A stretch of 64,000 bases of DNA from Cryobacterium sp. PH31-O1 (GCF_030063455.1 NZ_JASITB010000002.1:434001-498000), one strand, 5' to 3'; shown: positions 23,987-34,267, counted from the first letter of the stretch. Program-made: numbers and translations. The notes: generated by a model from the letters alone, not told the origin.

Positions 23987-24267
23987 CCCTCACTCCTCCG
24001 TGCTCGGGTCCGGCCTGAAGGTCGGATCGACGTTCGCTCCAGTGTGCCAGTACGAGCCTCCAAGCGGCGTTCACCAGCGCCACGGCAGCGATCGAGTACA
24101 CCAAGGGTGTGGGCAGTGTTCACTTGTCGGAGCAGGTGCATCTCTCCGGCCGTCCAGCCAGCCGACGCGCTCAGCACGAGCCCGCTGATCATGACGGCGA
24201 GGATCACTCCGGCGGCGGGAACAGCGGTCCGGGCGAATCGGCGGAGTGATGGAAGGTCGGTACTCAT
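23976..24267 (-). pseudogene. Remnant of a PAP2-type phosphatase gene with internal deletion
   Basis: ATG 24267 (AGGAAA upstream) opens a frame reading ARTAVPAAGVILAVMISGLV, then MHLLRQVNTAHT, which resembles the N-terminal helix and the NTAHT segment of PAP2-family lipid phosphatases. After HT the natural continuation is in another frame: PLVYSIAAVALVNAAWRLVLAHW, which looks like the last helix of such proteins, ending at 23976 inside the response-regulator start. The catalytic PAP2 motifs are absent. An internal deletion with loss of frame explains both halves. The family call is moderate. Confidence 0.45.
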
Positions 24268-24397
24268 TTTCCTAGAATCATTCTCGACGTCACAGAAGTC
24301 TCTAAGAAAATCGCCACTTCCGACGCCCGCGCCTTGACAACCTTCAAACACCTACAGACCCGGTTCAAGCGATTGTCGCCAGCCGCTGTCAGCTACC

Positions 24398-24796
24398 GTG
24401 CGTCAAACACCGACCTACCGAGTTGTACGCGCCGGCCAGAGAACGTCTATGAGAGTGGATGAAACCTGGGCCAGATACAGAACACCCGCCAGGGGCGTTG
24501 GCATCCTCGGCCAAGCCAAGTACCCGATTGAAGTCCTGCTATTGTTTGCGGCCGGCATGAGGTCAATTGCCGCGCTCTCTTCCCGCGAAAGGGAGATCGT
24601 CCTCCTCGCTGCCCGCGGACTGAGCAACAGCGACGTCGCCCTGAATGCTCACATCGGCGAATCAACGGTGAAAACCCGCCTCAGCAGCATCCTAAATAAG
24701 CGCGGATTCACTTCTCGGGCACAAATCGTGGCTCACGTACACAAAAACGGGCTGCTGCGTTCGACCGAAGCAATGGACGGTTCGGCTGCGTCCTAG
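24398..24796 (+). CDS. LuxR/NarL-type HTH protein, probably truncated
   Basis: Protein of up to 132 aa from a GTG at 24398 (ATG options at 24449 and 24557). Residues 60-120 form a LuxR helix-turn-helix: LSSREREIVLLAARGLSNSD, then ESTVKTRLSSILNKRGFTSRAQIVAHVHKNGLL. The pattern equals the effector domain of NarL-type response regulators. No receiver or sensor domain precedes it, and the N-terminal 55 residues look non-coding or poorly conserved. It may be a decayed response regulator or a stand-alone HTH regulator. No strong ribosome-binding site is seen before any start. Confidence 0.5.
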   Translation: MRQTPTYRVVRAGQRTSMRVDETWARYRTPARGVGILGQAKYPIEVLLLFAAGMRSIAALSSREREIVLLAARGLSNSDVALNAHIGESTVKTRLSSILNKRGFTSRAQIVAHVHKNGLLRSTEAMDGSAAS

Positions 24797-25214
24797 GTCG
24801 GCTCCTCCGATATGCAGGGAAAGGCCCGCGTTTGCGATCAAAACCCCACCCGTAGGCGGCAACTCCAAGAGAGCCGTTGATGGTCGAGGAGCTCAGTCTC
24901 ATGACCGGATGGTATGAGCCAAAGCACCCCCATCTTGGTGTCTCGCAGCCCATGGGCTATGAGGCACTGAGGTTCCGAGACACGTTACGGTGGTCGTGGA
25001 CGATCTCTGCGACTGTGTGCGGCACGTATCCGGTCGCAGGGTTGCGATTTTGCGAAGAGGGTCCTCATGGGAGGCTTGGAACTGACGGACGCTGCCACCG
25101 AAGTCGCTGCATTCCTTCGTGCGGACGGACTCGTACCTCTGGCCCTCGCCGCCCCAGCAGTCGCACAGCGCAGGTACATCCATCAATTGACACCACGACA
25201 ATCCGGGGGAAATC
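24797..25214. other. Intergenic stretch without recognised gene
   Basis: About 420 bp between the HTH protein and the lipoprotein. Short frames exist, but none shows a family pattern or ribosome-binding site. The lipoprotein promoter should be in its right-hand part, and GGGGGAAATC precedes that ATG. Confidence 0.4.
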
Positions 25215-25868
25215 ATGAAGAAAATTTCTGCACTCTGCTCTGGATTAGCCGTCATCTTTTTCTTGACTGCCTGCGGTGGCCAGGTGAGCGGTCCGACAGC
25301 CTCTTCGGCCCCATCGCCCTCCGGTGCCGGTCACCCTTCGGCCTCCACTTCGCCCGTAGCGCCTCCTCCGGCGGCGTCCGAGCCCGCCGGAGAAGTATCG
25401 GACTCCGCAATCGATCCGGATCTGACACTGAGGCCCGCCGGAGCCGCTGAGTGTGACGGAGACAACCTGAATATCTCGATCGCCGCACAGCCGACGGCCA
25501 GCGGAGCCGGTTCGTTCTACTCCGAGATCACGTTTACTAACACCAGCGCCGACGCCTGTCTGGTCGAGGGACCGCCTTCCATCTTCAACCTCGCGGACAG
25601 CGCTACGGGAATGGTCGTGGGGAAGCGCGCGGCAGACAGCGGCCTGCCGGAGGTGGTGCAACTTGCTCCCGGGGGGTCTGCTTACAGCACCATCCATTTC
25701 AGCAATGCCGGAGCGTACAGCTGTGACACCGCCGTCGCCGATGTGGCCATAGTGAGTCCGCCCAACTGGGATTCGTCGCGGACCATAACGTTGGAAAGTC
25801 CCGTCACTGTATGCAATACACCCGCTACGTACAACGTGTCGTGGATCAGCGCAACCAGTCTCTTCTGA
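25215..25868 (+). CDS. DUF4232-type lipoprotein
   Basis: Protein of 217 aa. A lipoprotein signal peptide ends in the lipobox LTACG (Cys at residue 20). A disordered Ser/Pro/Ala linker (residues 22-60) follows, then a beta-rich domain with LNISIAAQPTASGAGSFYSE, ITFTNTSADACLVEGPPS and VQLAPGGSAYSTIHFSN. These are the NxS..xC..xG and LxPGxxAxA patterns of DUF4232, common in actinobacterial lipoproteins. Two Cys pairs probably form disulfides. It is expected to be anchored on the outer face of the membrane. Function is unknown. Confidence 0.8.
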   Translation: MKKISALCSGLAVIFFLTACGGQVSGPTASSAPSPSGAGHPSASTSPVAPPPAASEPAGEVSDSAIDPDLTLRPAGAAECDGDNLNISIAAQPTASGAGSFYSEITFTNTSADACLVEGPPSIFNLADSATGMVVGKRAADSGLPEVVQLAPGGSAYSTIHFSNAGAYSCDTAVADVAIVSPPNWDSSRTITLESPVTVCNTPATYNVSWISATSLF

Positions 25869-27528
<1,660 letters not shown>

Positions 27529-27562
27529 GGGATCGCCTCAGAAGACGGAAAAACTAACCCGA

Positions 27563-27594
27563 CAGGCGGCTTCTGCGGCCGCAGAAGCCGCCTG
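27563..27594. terminator. 32-bp perfect palindrome after gdhA
   Basis: CAGGCGGCTTCTGCGG is followed at once by its exact reverse complement, 35 bp after the gdhA stop. It can form a hairpin with essentially no loop. There is no T-run, so it may end transcription through factor-dependent or hairpin-only termination, or stabilise the 3' end. Confidence 0.55.
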
Positions 27595-27835
27595 CGGTGC
27601 TCACATGCCCCACCGACCAATGGCTAGCACAGCGGTTAAAGCCAACCGCCCGCATCTTCACGACCGGCACATCGAAACCCTCCCGGCTCACACCACCGGG
27701 CGCTTCGCAGGCTAGTGGCGCGCCCTAATCCGCTCGCGAGAGCAGGGCTGAGGAGTCAGGCCATCAAGGGAGGTTTGTGCCGTCCGATGACTCGTCAATC
27801 TACCAATCACGCCCTCCGGGCGCCCCCTCGACCCC

Positions 27836-27910
27836 TTACGCGACGAAGGCGCGGTAAGCCGCAACGTTCACGCGAAGCACGCGAAGCACGTTCTGGGAAC
27901 CAACTTTGAC
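27836..27910 (-). pseudogene. Duplicated 3' end of a membrane dipeptidase gene
   Basis: The minus strand reads VKVGSQNVLRVLRVNVAAYR and then AFVA-stop. It matches the last 25 codons of the dipeptidase at 29172-30221 (KLGSQNVLRVLRANDPAYDAFVS) in reading frame and in stop position. Nothing upstream of it resembles dipeptidase. It lies on the other side of the hydrolase and exporter genes, in the same orientation as the full gene. Confidence 0.8.
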
Positions 27911-27978
27911 ATAGACTCGAGCGAACATTCCTCGCCACCCAGCGTAAATAGAACGTGAACAATCGAAGGGAGCGAGCT

Positions 27979-28665
27979 ATGCAAGACCGCCCGTCAGTAA
28001 TTGTGTTCGACGTCAACGAGACCCTTTCCGACATGGCGCCACTGAGCGCCCGGTTCCGGGAGGTCGGGGCCCCCGCCCACCTGGCCGGCGTCTGGTTCGC
28101 CGCTTTGTTACGGGACGGGTTTGCACTCGCGGCCACGGGCGGCGCCGCACCATTTTCGGTAATCGGATCGGAATCTCTGCGGGGAATGCTGCGCGAATTG
28201 ACTCTGACGCGCACTCTCGACGATGCCGTGGCGCACATCATGAACAGCTTCGCTGCTCTCAATCTGCACACCGACGTTGCTGAGGGCATTCACGCGTTAA
28301 AAGGCTCGGGTTTGCGCCTGGTGACCCTCTCCAACGGATCGGCGCAGGTCGCGGATTCCCTGCTGAACCGAGCGGGACTCCGAAGCCAGTTCGAGGCCCT
28401 GCTCACCGTTGACGATGCCCCGGCATGGAAGCCTGCTCGAGCGGCCTACGATTATGCCGTCGCTGTCTGCGAGGTCAGGCCGGCCGATGCGCTCCTCGTG
28501 GCCGTTCACCCGTGGGATATCCACGGGGCAGCACGGGCCGGTCTCCGCACCGCATGGCTGAACCGCACCGATGATGCCTACCCGACCTTCTTCGCGGCCC
28601 CCAACCATACGATCTCCACCCTGAGCGATCTGGCCGTTCAGCTCAATCCCCCGGCGACGACCTAA
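27979..28665 (+). CDS. Haloacid dehalogenase-type II hydrolase
   Basis: Protein of 228 aa of the HAD superfamily. Motif I is FDVNETLSD with the nucleophile Asp (about residue 11). Motif II is TLSNGSAQV, motif III Lys is in WKPARAAYDYAV, and the motif IV-like position is LLVAVHPWDIHGAARAGL. The pattern FDVNETL...SNG...VAxHxWDxxGAxxAG is that of 2-haloacid dehalogenases and close phosphatases. ATG 27979 follows GGGAG. A metabolic substrate cannot be told from sequence. The gene converges with gdx. Confidence 0.85.
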   Translation: MQDRPSVIVFDVNETLSDMAPLSARFREVGAPAHLAGVWFAALLRDGFALAATGGAAPFSVIGSESLRGMLRELTLTRTLDDAVAHIMNSFAALNLHTDVAEGIHALKGSGLRLVTLSNGSAQVADSLLNRAGLRSQFEALLTVDDAPAWKPARAAYDYAVAVCEVRPADALLVAVHPWDIHGAARAGLRTAWLNRTDDAYPTFFAAPNHTISTLSDLAVQLNPPATT

Positions 28666-28683
28666 GAAGCACGACTCCAGAAG

Positions 28684-29007
28684 TTAGTGCGCACCGTCAA
28701 CGAGTTTGAGGCCGACGATGCAACCAACCAAGCCAAGCAACAGCACAATCTTCAGCCACGAGACACTCGCGTCCCCGCTGATCATCGCCCACGCTACGGT
28801 GAGGGCCGCACCGATACCAACCCAGACCGCATAGGCCGTGCCGATCGGAATCTCTCGCATAGCCCACGCAAGGCCGGCCATGCTGAGCGCGATTGCACCG
28901 CCGAAGACGAGGGTAGGCCATAACTTGGTGAAGCCCTCTGACTTGCCGAGCGCCGTCGCCCAAACAGCTTCAAGAACACCCGACAGAATAAGCACAATCC
29001 ACGACAT
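28684..29007 (-). CDS. gdx: Guanidinium exporter of the SMR family (SugE/Gdx type)
   Basis: Protein of 107 aa with four membrane helices and the SMR glutamate in the first helix (WIVLILSGVLEAVWA; Glu at about residue 13). The residues GKSEGFTKLWPTLV and REIPIGTAYAVWVGIGAA are typical of the SugE/Gdx subgroup, in which members exchange guanidinium for protons. The protein works as an antiparallel dimer. ATG 29007 follows AAGGAG, which is the 3' edge of a guanidine-III riboswitch. That upstream RNA makes the guanidinium assignment much stronger than an older quaternary-ammonium label. The 3' end converges with the HAD gene. Confidence 0.92.
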   Translation of the reverse strand: MSWIVLILSGVLEAVWATALGKSEGFTKLWPTLVFGGAIALSMAGLAWAMREIPIGTAYAVWVGIGAALTVAWAMISGDASVSWLKIVLLLGLVGCIVGLKLVDGAH

Positions 29008-29014
29008 GGCTGAC

Positions 29015-29066
29015 ACTCCTTGGCCAGTCTTGTCGCGTTCCGGGTACTGATCCGTCGTCCGGGGCC
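29015..29066 (-). promoter_or_regulatory. Guanidine-III (ykkC-III) riboswitch upstream of gdx
   Basis: On the minus strand the class core is present in order: CCGGACGA, GTACCCGG, GACAAGAC, then TGGCC running into the AAGGAG ribosome-binding site. CCGG...CCGG gives the first helix. Segments GATCAG and CTGGCC can pair to form the pseudoknot that would hide the ribosome-binding site region. This matches the ykkC-III consensus known upstream of sugE/gdx genes in actinobacteria and proteobacteria. It should raise gdx expression when guanidine is present. Confidence 0.88.
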
Positions 29067-29171
29067 ACGCACCGCGACCTGCACCGACCGTAGACACCAA
29101 CACTGGGCAAACCATGTGAAGCTATTCGCCCGGTTGAGGCATCCGTTCGTTCGGCTGTTTCTTGCTGCCAG

Positions 29172-30221
29172 CTATGAGACGAAGGCGTCGTAGGCCGGGT
29201 CGTTCGCGCGAAGTACGCGCAGCACGTTCTGGGAGCCAAGTTTAACGAGGTCGGTGTCGCTCCAGCCCCTACCCTGAAGCTCAGCGAACAGGTTGGGGTA
29301 GTCCGACACGTCGGCGAGACCGACGGGCATATCGGGGCAGCCGTCGAAGTCGCCGCCGAGTCCGATGTGATCGATCCCGGCCACGCTGCGGGCGTGTTCA
29401 ACGTGGTCGGCCACGTGCGCGACCGTCACGACCGGCTTGTCACCGACGGAGCCGCCTTCTTCCCAGCGTCGGTATTCGGCTGAGATGAATGCAGGAACGA
29501 AGGTGATCATCTGCACACCGTCGTTGGCGGCGAGCTGTCTGAGAATCGTATCCGGCACATTACGCGGGTGCGCATTTAGGGAAAAGCACGAGGAATGGCT
29601 GAACAGCAGCGGGCGCGTCGTGGCGTCGAGGGCGTCCTGCATGGTGGCAGCGGAGACGTGCGAAAGGTCGACCATCATGCCGATGCGGTTCATCTCGGCG
29701 ATGACGGCCCGGCCTCGCTCGTTGAGGCCGTTGTGGGTCACCTCGCCGACGGCAGCGTCGGCCCACTCCGTCGTCGAGTTCCAGGTCAGTGTCATGTAGC
29801 GCACACCGAGCCGGGCATACTCACGCAGCACCGCGAGCGAGTTGTTCATCTGGTTGCCGCCCTCGACTCCCAGGAGCGACGCAATCTTTCCGTCCTGCTG
29901 GGCGCGGTCGACGTCGTCGGCGGTCACGGCCCGCTCGAAATCATCGGGGTAGGCAGCAATCAGGCGGTGGATGAAGTCGATCTGCTCGAGCGTGGCCTGA
30001 ACGGAGTCGGTGCCTCCCAGGTCGGTGTGCACCCACACCGACCAGAACTGGCCCTGCACTCCGCCACGGCGCAACCTGGGGACATCCGTTTGCAGCTGAC
30101 CGCGCTCCGAATGGTGTTCGGCGTCCAGTCCGGCAACCGAATAGTCGCGATGCTCGCGGCAGGCCCAGGCGAGGTCGTTGTGGCCGTCAATGACAGCAAA
30201 TTTCGGAATTCTTACGGTCAT
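29172..30221 (-). CDS. Membrane dipeptidase-like (M19) peptidase
   Basis: Protein of 349 aa, family M19 (renal dipeptidase type), a zinc-dependent amidohydrolase fold. The metal ligands appear in VIDGHNDLAW (HxD, residues about 11-13), the bridging Glu in LLGVEGGNQ, His in MVDLSHVSAATM and FSHSSCFSL, and GLGGDFDGCP near the C-terminus. No signal peptide is visible, so a cytosolic location is likely, as for many actinobacterial members. ATG 30221 is preceded by GGGAAG. The last 25 codons are duplicated at 27836-27910. Confidence 0.9.
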   Translation of the reverse strand: MTVRIPKFAVIDGHNDLAWACREHRDYSVAGLDAEHHSERGQLQTDVPRLRRGGVQGQFWSVWVHTDLGGTDSVQATLEQIDFIHRLIAAYPDDFERAVTADDVDRAQQDGKIASLLGVEGGNQMNNSLAVLREYARLGVRYMTLTWNSTTEWADAAVGEVTHNGLNERGRAVIAEMNRIGMMVDLSHVSAATMQDALDATTRPLLFSHSSCFSLNAHPRNVPDTILRQLAANDGVQMITFVPAFISAEYRRWEEGGSVGDKPVVTVAHVADHVEHARSVAGIDHIGLGGDFDGCPDMPVGLADVSDYPNLFAELQGRGWSDTDLVKLGSQNVLRVLRANDPAYDAFVS

Positions 30222-30694
30222 GTGAACTCTTCCCGGCAATCGATGCGCTTTGACCAGCCTAGGACCCCCACCATCGGGCATTTTGTGCGCCCCGGCCGCC
30301 CGACCCCACGGCGCCAGGGACCGATTTCGTACCAGATAAACCGGGGTTGACGTGGGCCGTAGCGAGGCTGGCGCAGCACGCAGCACTGCGACCTCCCCCA
30401 GACAGGGGATTTTGACCCCTATTGAGGTTACAGCGCGGCCGACTTGAATCGGGGTAGTCTCTGCCAGTAAGTTGCTGAGAAAGAATCATGTTCCCACGCC
30501 GCGCTCCATCAAACGACAAGTGCCAGCATCGTCACTTTGTCACTATGACCGCCTGTTCCTGTAAACCCGACTGCAGGGAATGAAAGTGACATTTAATCCA
30601 ATCCGCCCTACCGCCCCCGCAAGCCCGCGCTTTACCTCACTGCACCGGCCGCACCCGGCAACGCTTTCTCGCCCGAACGCAGGAGGAACGACGC
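30222..30694. promoter_or_regulatory. Upstream region of the exopolysaccharide locus
   Basis: About 470 bp with no gene. It holds a short dyad AGGGGATTTTGACCCCT (30406-30422) that resembles G/C-run dyads near other units of the locus (34307, 43600, 53762). The initiating transferase has the strong ribosome-binding site AGGAGGA. Confidence 0.4.
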
Positions 30695-32242
30695 ATGAGT
30701 GAATCAGATTCGCCCGCATCCCTTGCCCAGTCCCTGCCGCTTGGCCGCACCCCAAAACTGCGGCTCGTCGACCAGCCCGTGTCCGCGCAGGCTGACATCG
30801 CCGTCGATACCCCCTCCTCCGGCCTGATCTGGGCAAGGCGGTACCGCACCAAGCTGCGACTGACCGATGTCGCAGTTATCGTTCTCGCTGTCGGTGTGGC
30901 TCTGGTCTTTCGGTTCGGCTTTGCCGGCATTCCGGCCGTGCCGGGATCGTTCAGCGCCAATTACTGGCTCGTGTCGCTGCTCATCGTGGTGACCTGGCTG
31001 GTGACCCTTGAGCTTTTTCACACCCGGGATTCCCGCGTCATCGGCGTCGGCGCGAGTGAATACAAGCAGGTCATCAACGCCAGCGCTCTGACCTTCGGCA
31101 TGCTCGCCATCATTTTTCTGATCTTCAACATCGACATCGCCCGGTTGTATTTTGTTCTAGCGCTCCCGCTCGGCATTGTCGCGCTGGTTTTGGAACGGTG
31201 GCTGTGGCGCAAATGGCTGCTGCACCAGCGCAGGTTCGGTCACTACCTGTCTCGCGTGATCGTCGTCGGAAACCGCGACGACGTGGAATATGTCGTCAGC
31301 CAGATCGACAACAAGTCCGGCGCTGCCTACTACATCGTCGGCGCTGCCTTGGAAGACGGCATCGGGGACGAGATCTCGGCGGGCGATCGTATGGTGCCGA
31401 TTGTGTCCGATTTCGAACATGTCGCTGCCGCGGCAGCGGCCATGGGCGTTGACACGGTCATCGTCGCCGGGCAGCCCAGTGGGGGCAGCTCCTACATCCG
31501 CAATCTCGGCTGGGACCTCGAAGGAACGTCTGCAGAGCTGGTCCTTTCCAGCCGGCTGACGGATGTCGCTGGTCCCCGCATCCACTTTCGCCCGGTTGAC
31601 GGCCTGCCGCTTATCCACGTCGAAATCCCCCGGTTCGAGGGCGGGCGTCATGCTTTCAAGCGAACCCTCGATATGGTCACGACAGCCTGTGCCCTGCTGT
31701 TCCTGCTGCCCGTGTTCGCTGCGATTGCCGTACTCATCAAGCTGGACAGCCCCGGCCCCGTGTTGTTCCGGCAGGAACGCTGTGGCCGCAACGGACAAAC
31801 TTTTCGCATGATCAAATTCCGCTCGATGGTGCAGACCGCGGAGGACGATCTGGCCGGTCTGCTTGACCAGAACGAAGCCTCCGGGGTGCTCTTCAAAATT
31901 CGTAATGACCCGCGAATCACCAAGATCGGCCGCGTGCTGCGCAAGTACTCGCTCGATGAGCTTCCTCAGCTGTGGAATATTTTCGTCGGCGAGATGAGCT
32001 TGGTCGGGCCGCGCCCGCCGCTGCCCGAAGAAGTTCAGGTCTACGAAACCCACGTGCACCGTCGCCTGTACATCAAGCCCGGCCTGACCGGAATGTGGCA
32101 GGTCAATGGACGATCGAACCTCAGCTGGGAAGACAGCGTGCGGCTCGACCTGTATTACGTCGAGAACTGGTCGCTCGCCGGCGACCTGATGATCATCTGG
32201 CGCACCTTCAAGACCGTCATTCAACCAGTTGGGGCATATTGA
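30695..32242 (+). CDS. Polyprenyl-phosphate sugar-1-phosphate transferase (WcaJ/WbaP type)
   Basis: Protein of 515 aa. It has an N-terminal bundle of membrane helices (residues 60-190), a Rossmann-like middle part, and a C-terminal sugar transferase domain. The latter starts after a further helix (TTACALLFLLPVFAAIAVLI) and contains DSPGPVLFRQERCGRNG, FRMIKFRSMVQTAE, the LRKYSLDELPQLWN motif, VGPRPPLPEEV and GLTGMWQVNGRS. It would load the first sugar phosphate onto undecaprenyl phosphate, starting exopolysaccharide assembly. It is the first gene of a rightward cluster. Confidence 0.92.
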   Translation: MSESDSPASLAQSLPLGRTPKLRLVDQPVSAQADIAVDTPSSGLIWARRYRTKLRLTDVAVIVLAVGVALVFRFGFAGIPAVPGSFSANYWLVSLLIVVTWLVTLELFHTRDSRVIGVGASEYKQVINASALTFGMLAIIFLIFNIDIARLYFVLALPLGIVALVLERWLWRKWLLHQRRFGHYLSRVIVVGNRDDVEYVVSQIDNKSGAAYYIVGAALEDGIGDEISAGDRMVPIVSDFEHVAAAAAAMGVDTVIVAGQPSGGSSYIRNLGWDLEGTSAELVLSSRLTDVAGPRIHFRPVDGLPLIHVEIPRFEGGRHAFKRTLDMVTTACALLFLLPVFAAIAVLIKLDSPGPVLFRQERCGRNGQTFRMIKFRSMVQTAEDDLAGLLDQNEASGVLFKIRNDPRITKIGRVLRKYSLDELPQLWNIFVGEMSLVGPRPPLPEEVQVYETHVHRRLYIKPGLTGMWQVNGRSNLSWEDSVRLDLYYVENWSLAGDLMIIWRTFKTVIQPVGAY

Positions 32243-32243
32243 C

Positions 32244-33497
32244 ATGACCGCGGGGATCGAACACACTGCGCCCACCAGCCACCGGCGTCTGAGCATCGCA
32301 ATGATCGGTACCCGCGGAGTGCCAGCAGCCTACGGCGGCTTTGAAACCGCCGTCGAAGAAATCGGGCGCCGCCTCGTCGACCGGGGCCACGACGTGACCG
32401 TTTATTGTCGTCGCACGGCCCGGCCTGTGCCGAAAGAATACCTCGGCATGAAGCTCGTCGAGCTGCCGGCCCTACGCCATAAAATTTTGGAGACCCTGAG
32501 CCACACCGGGCTGTCGGTGCTGCACGCAACCATGCATCGCCGCCCCGATGTCGCGTTTGTATTCAACGCTGCCAACGCCCCCTTCGTACCGTGGCTGCGG
32601 CTGCGCGGAATTCCCAGCGTCGTGCACGTCGACGGACTCGAATGGAAACGCGACAAATGGGGCGGCGCCGGACGGCGCTACTACCGCTGGGCCGAAGAGG
32701 TCGCCGTGCGTGAAGCGGATGCCCTCATCGCCGACGCACAGGGCATCGTCGACTACTACCGGGACGAATTTTCCATTCCGACCGAGCTGATCTCTTACGG
32801 CACCCGAATTCTGCAGGACACTCCGACCGATCGGCTCTCCGAACTCGGACTCCGACCCGGCGGCTATCATCTGGTCGTCGCCCGATTCGAACCCGAAAAC
32901 CACGTCGACGTCATCGTCGAGGGATATCGCTCGAGCGCGGCCGGTCTGCCGCTCGTCGTCGTCGGCTCTGCCCCGTACGCGGCAGACCACATCACGCGCA
33001 TCAGCGACCTGGCTGCATCCGATTCCCGCATTCGCATGCTCGGCAGCGTCTGGGACCAGGACCAGCTCGATCAGCTCTACGCGCATGCCAGTACCTACCT
33101 GCACGGTCATTCGGTCGGCGGAACGAACCCATCGCTTTTGCGCGCGATGGGCGCCGGTACCAAGGTCATCGCGTGGGACGTCGTCTTCAATCGCGAGGTG
33201 CTCGGTACCGACGGTGACTACTTCTCGGGGGCGGAGTCCCTGAGCGCCCTGCTCGAAGACGCCGAGCTGAGCCCTGAAGGTGTCGACGAGGTTGCAGCGG
33301 CGCTGCAACGACGTGCCGCGGAACTCTACAACTGGGACGACGTCACAGCCAGCTACGAAAAACTCGCCCGGCGCGTGGCCGTCGGCTACAGCACCCACAA
33401 CCAAAGCAGCGGGCGGGCGGGCGTATCGACTTGGAGCCGTCCCGACTTCATCAACCGGCAACCATCCACGGCACCATCCAGGGGGATCACACTATGA
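32244..33497 (+). CDS. DUF1972/GT4-type glycosyltransferase
   Basis: Protein of 417 aa with the N-terminal DUF1972 pattern (IGTRGVPAAYGGFETAVEEIG) seen in rhamnosyl and related transferases, and a GT4-like C-terminal half. That half includes VVARFEPENHVDVIVEGY, LGSVWDQDQLDQLYAHASTYLHGHSVGGTNPSLLRAMGAG and the donor-binding glutamate region. It probably adds the second sugar to the lipid-linked acceptor. ATG 32244 lies one base after the stop of the transferase gene (TGACATG). The 3' end overlaps the CDP-alcohol transferase start by 4 bp. Confidence 0.88.
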   Translation: MTAGIEHTAPTSHRRLSIAMIGTRGVPAAYGGFETAVEEIGRRLVDRGHDVTVYCRRTARPVPKEYLGMKLVELPALRHKILETLSHTGLSVLHATMHRRPDVAFVFNAANAPFVPWLRLRGIPSVVHVDGLEWKRDKWGGAGRRYYRWAEEVAVREADALIADAQGIVDYYRDEFSIPTELISYGTRILQDTPTDRLSELGLRPGGYHLVVARFEPENHVDVIVEGYRSSAAGLPLVVVGSAPYAADHITRISDLAASDSRIRMLGSVWDQDQLDQLYAHASTYLHGHSVGGTNPSLLRAMGAGTKVIAWDVVFNREVLGTDGDYFSGAESLSALLEDAELSPEGVDEVAAALQRRAAELYNWDDVTASYEKLARRVAVGYSTHNQSSGRAGVSTWSRPDFINRQPSTAPSRGITL

Positions 33498-34267
33498 CCA
33501 GCACCTCGGCCCAGGCAGTTCGTTCGACCGAAACATACTTTGACACCGTGCGCCGTTTGTCGTCGGCTCAGAAGACGGCGGCACGTGGGGCACCGCCATA
33601 CTCGGTCTACGTCAACCGCCGGGTTGGCCGTTACCTCGCGGCCGGCGCATATCGTTTGGGTCTCACCCCGAACAACGTCACCGCGATCAGCGCCGGCTTC
33701 ACGTTCTGCGCCATCGGCCTGCTCGCGATCGGTGAGCCGAGCTGGTGGCTCGGGATCGTCGTATGGCTGCTCCTCGCCACCGGGTATGCCTTCGACTCGG
33801 CCGACGGCCAGGTGGCTCGTTTGCGCGGTGGCGGCTCGCCGTCGGGCGAATGGCTCGACCACGTCGTGGACTCCATCAAGATTTCGACGCTGCATCTGGC
33901 GGTGCTCATCACCATGTTCACTCACTTTCCGCTCACCAATTCGGCCTGGTTGCTCGTGCCGATCGGGTTCACAGCCGTGGCCGCAGTGTCGTTCTTCGCG
34001 ATGATTCTCAACGATCTGCTCAAGGCCAAACACACTGCGGCCGCCCCCCTCTCCACCGCTCCCCGCACCGTAGTACGGTCTCTGCTCGGCCTGCCCACTG
34101 ATTACGGGATGCTCTGCCTATCCTTCGTTCTGTTCGGGGCCCCGCTAGCCTTTCTCGGCCTGTACAGCCTGCTCTTCGTCGCCAACGCGGTCTATCTCGC
34201 GCTTGCCCTCGGCAAATGGTTTCGGGACATGACCGCGCTGGGTCGTGTCGGAGTCGCCCGACCCTGA
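33494..34267 (+). CDS. CDP-alcohol phosphatidyltransferase family protein
   Basis: Protein of 257 aa with five to six membrane helices and the signature D-x2-DGQVAR-x8-G-x3-D-x3-D, seen as FDSADGQVARLRGG then GEWLDHVVDS (about residue 105). Enzymes of this class join a CDP-activated alcohol to an acceptor. Placed inside a polysaccharide locus that also has a TagD-like cytidylyltransferase (46966), it may transfer a phospho-polyol to the glycan or its lipid carrier. A phospholipid role cannot be excluded. ATG 33494 overlaps the previous stop (ATGA). Confidence 0.85.
   Translation: MTSTSAQAVRSTETYFDTVRRLSSAQKTAARGAPPYSVYVNRRVGRYLAAGAYRLGLTPNNVTAISAGFTFCAIGLLAIGEPSWWLGIVVWLLLATGYAFDSADGQVARLRGGGSPSGEWLDHVVDSIKISTLHLAVLITMFTHFPLTNSAWLLVPIGFTAVAAVSFFAMILNDLLKAKHTAAAPLSTAPRTVVRSLLGLPTDYGMLCLSFVLFGAPLAFLGLYSLLFVANAVYLALALGKWFRDMTALGRVGVARP

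Noticed and set aside
24877..25218. 113-codon rightward frame before the lipoprotein
   Set aside because: No ribosome-binding site or family pattern; Arg/Ser-rich composition typical of a random frame.
27619..27645. tRNA-like string (GGCTAGCACAGCGGTTAAAGC)
   Set aside because: No complete cloverleaf, T arm or CCA-compatible acceptor can be formed.
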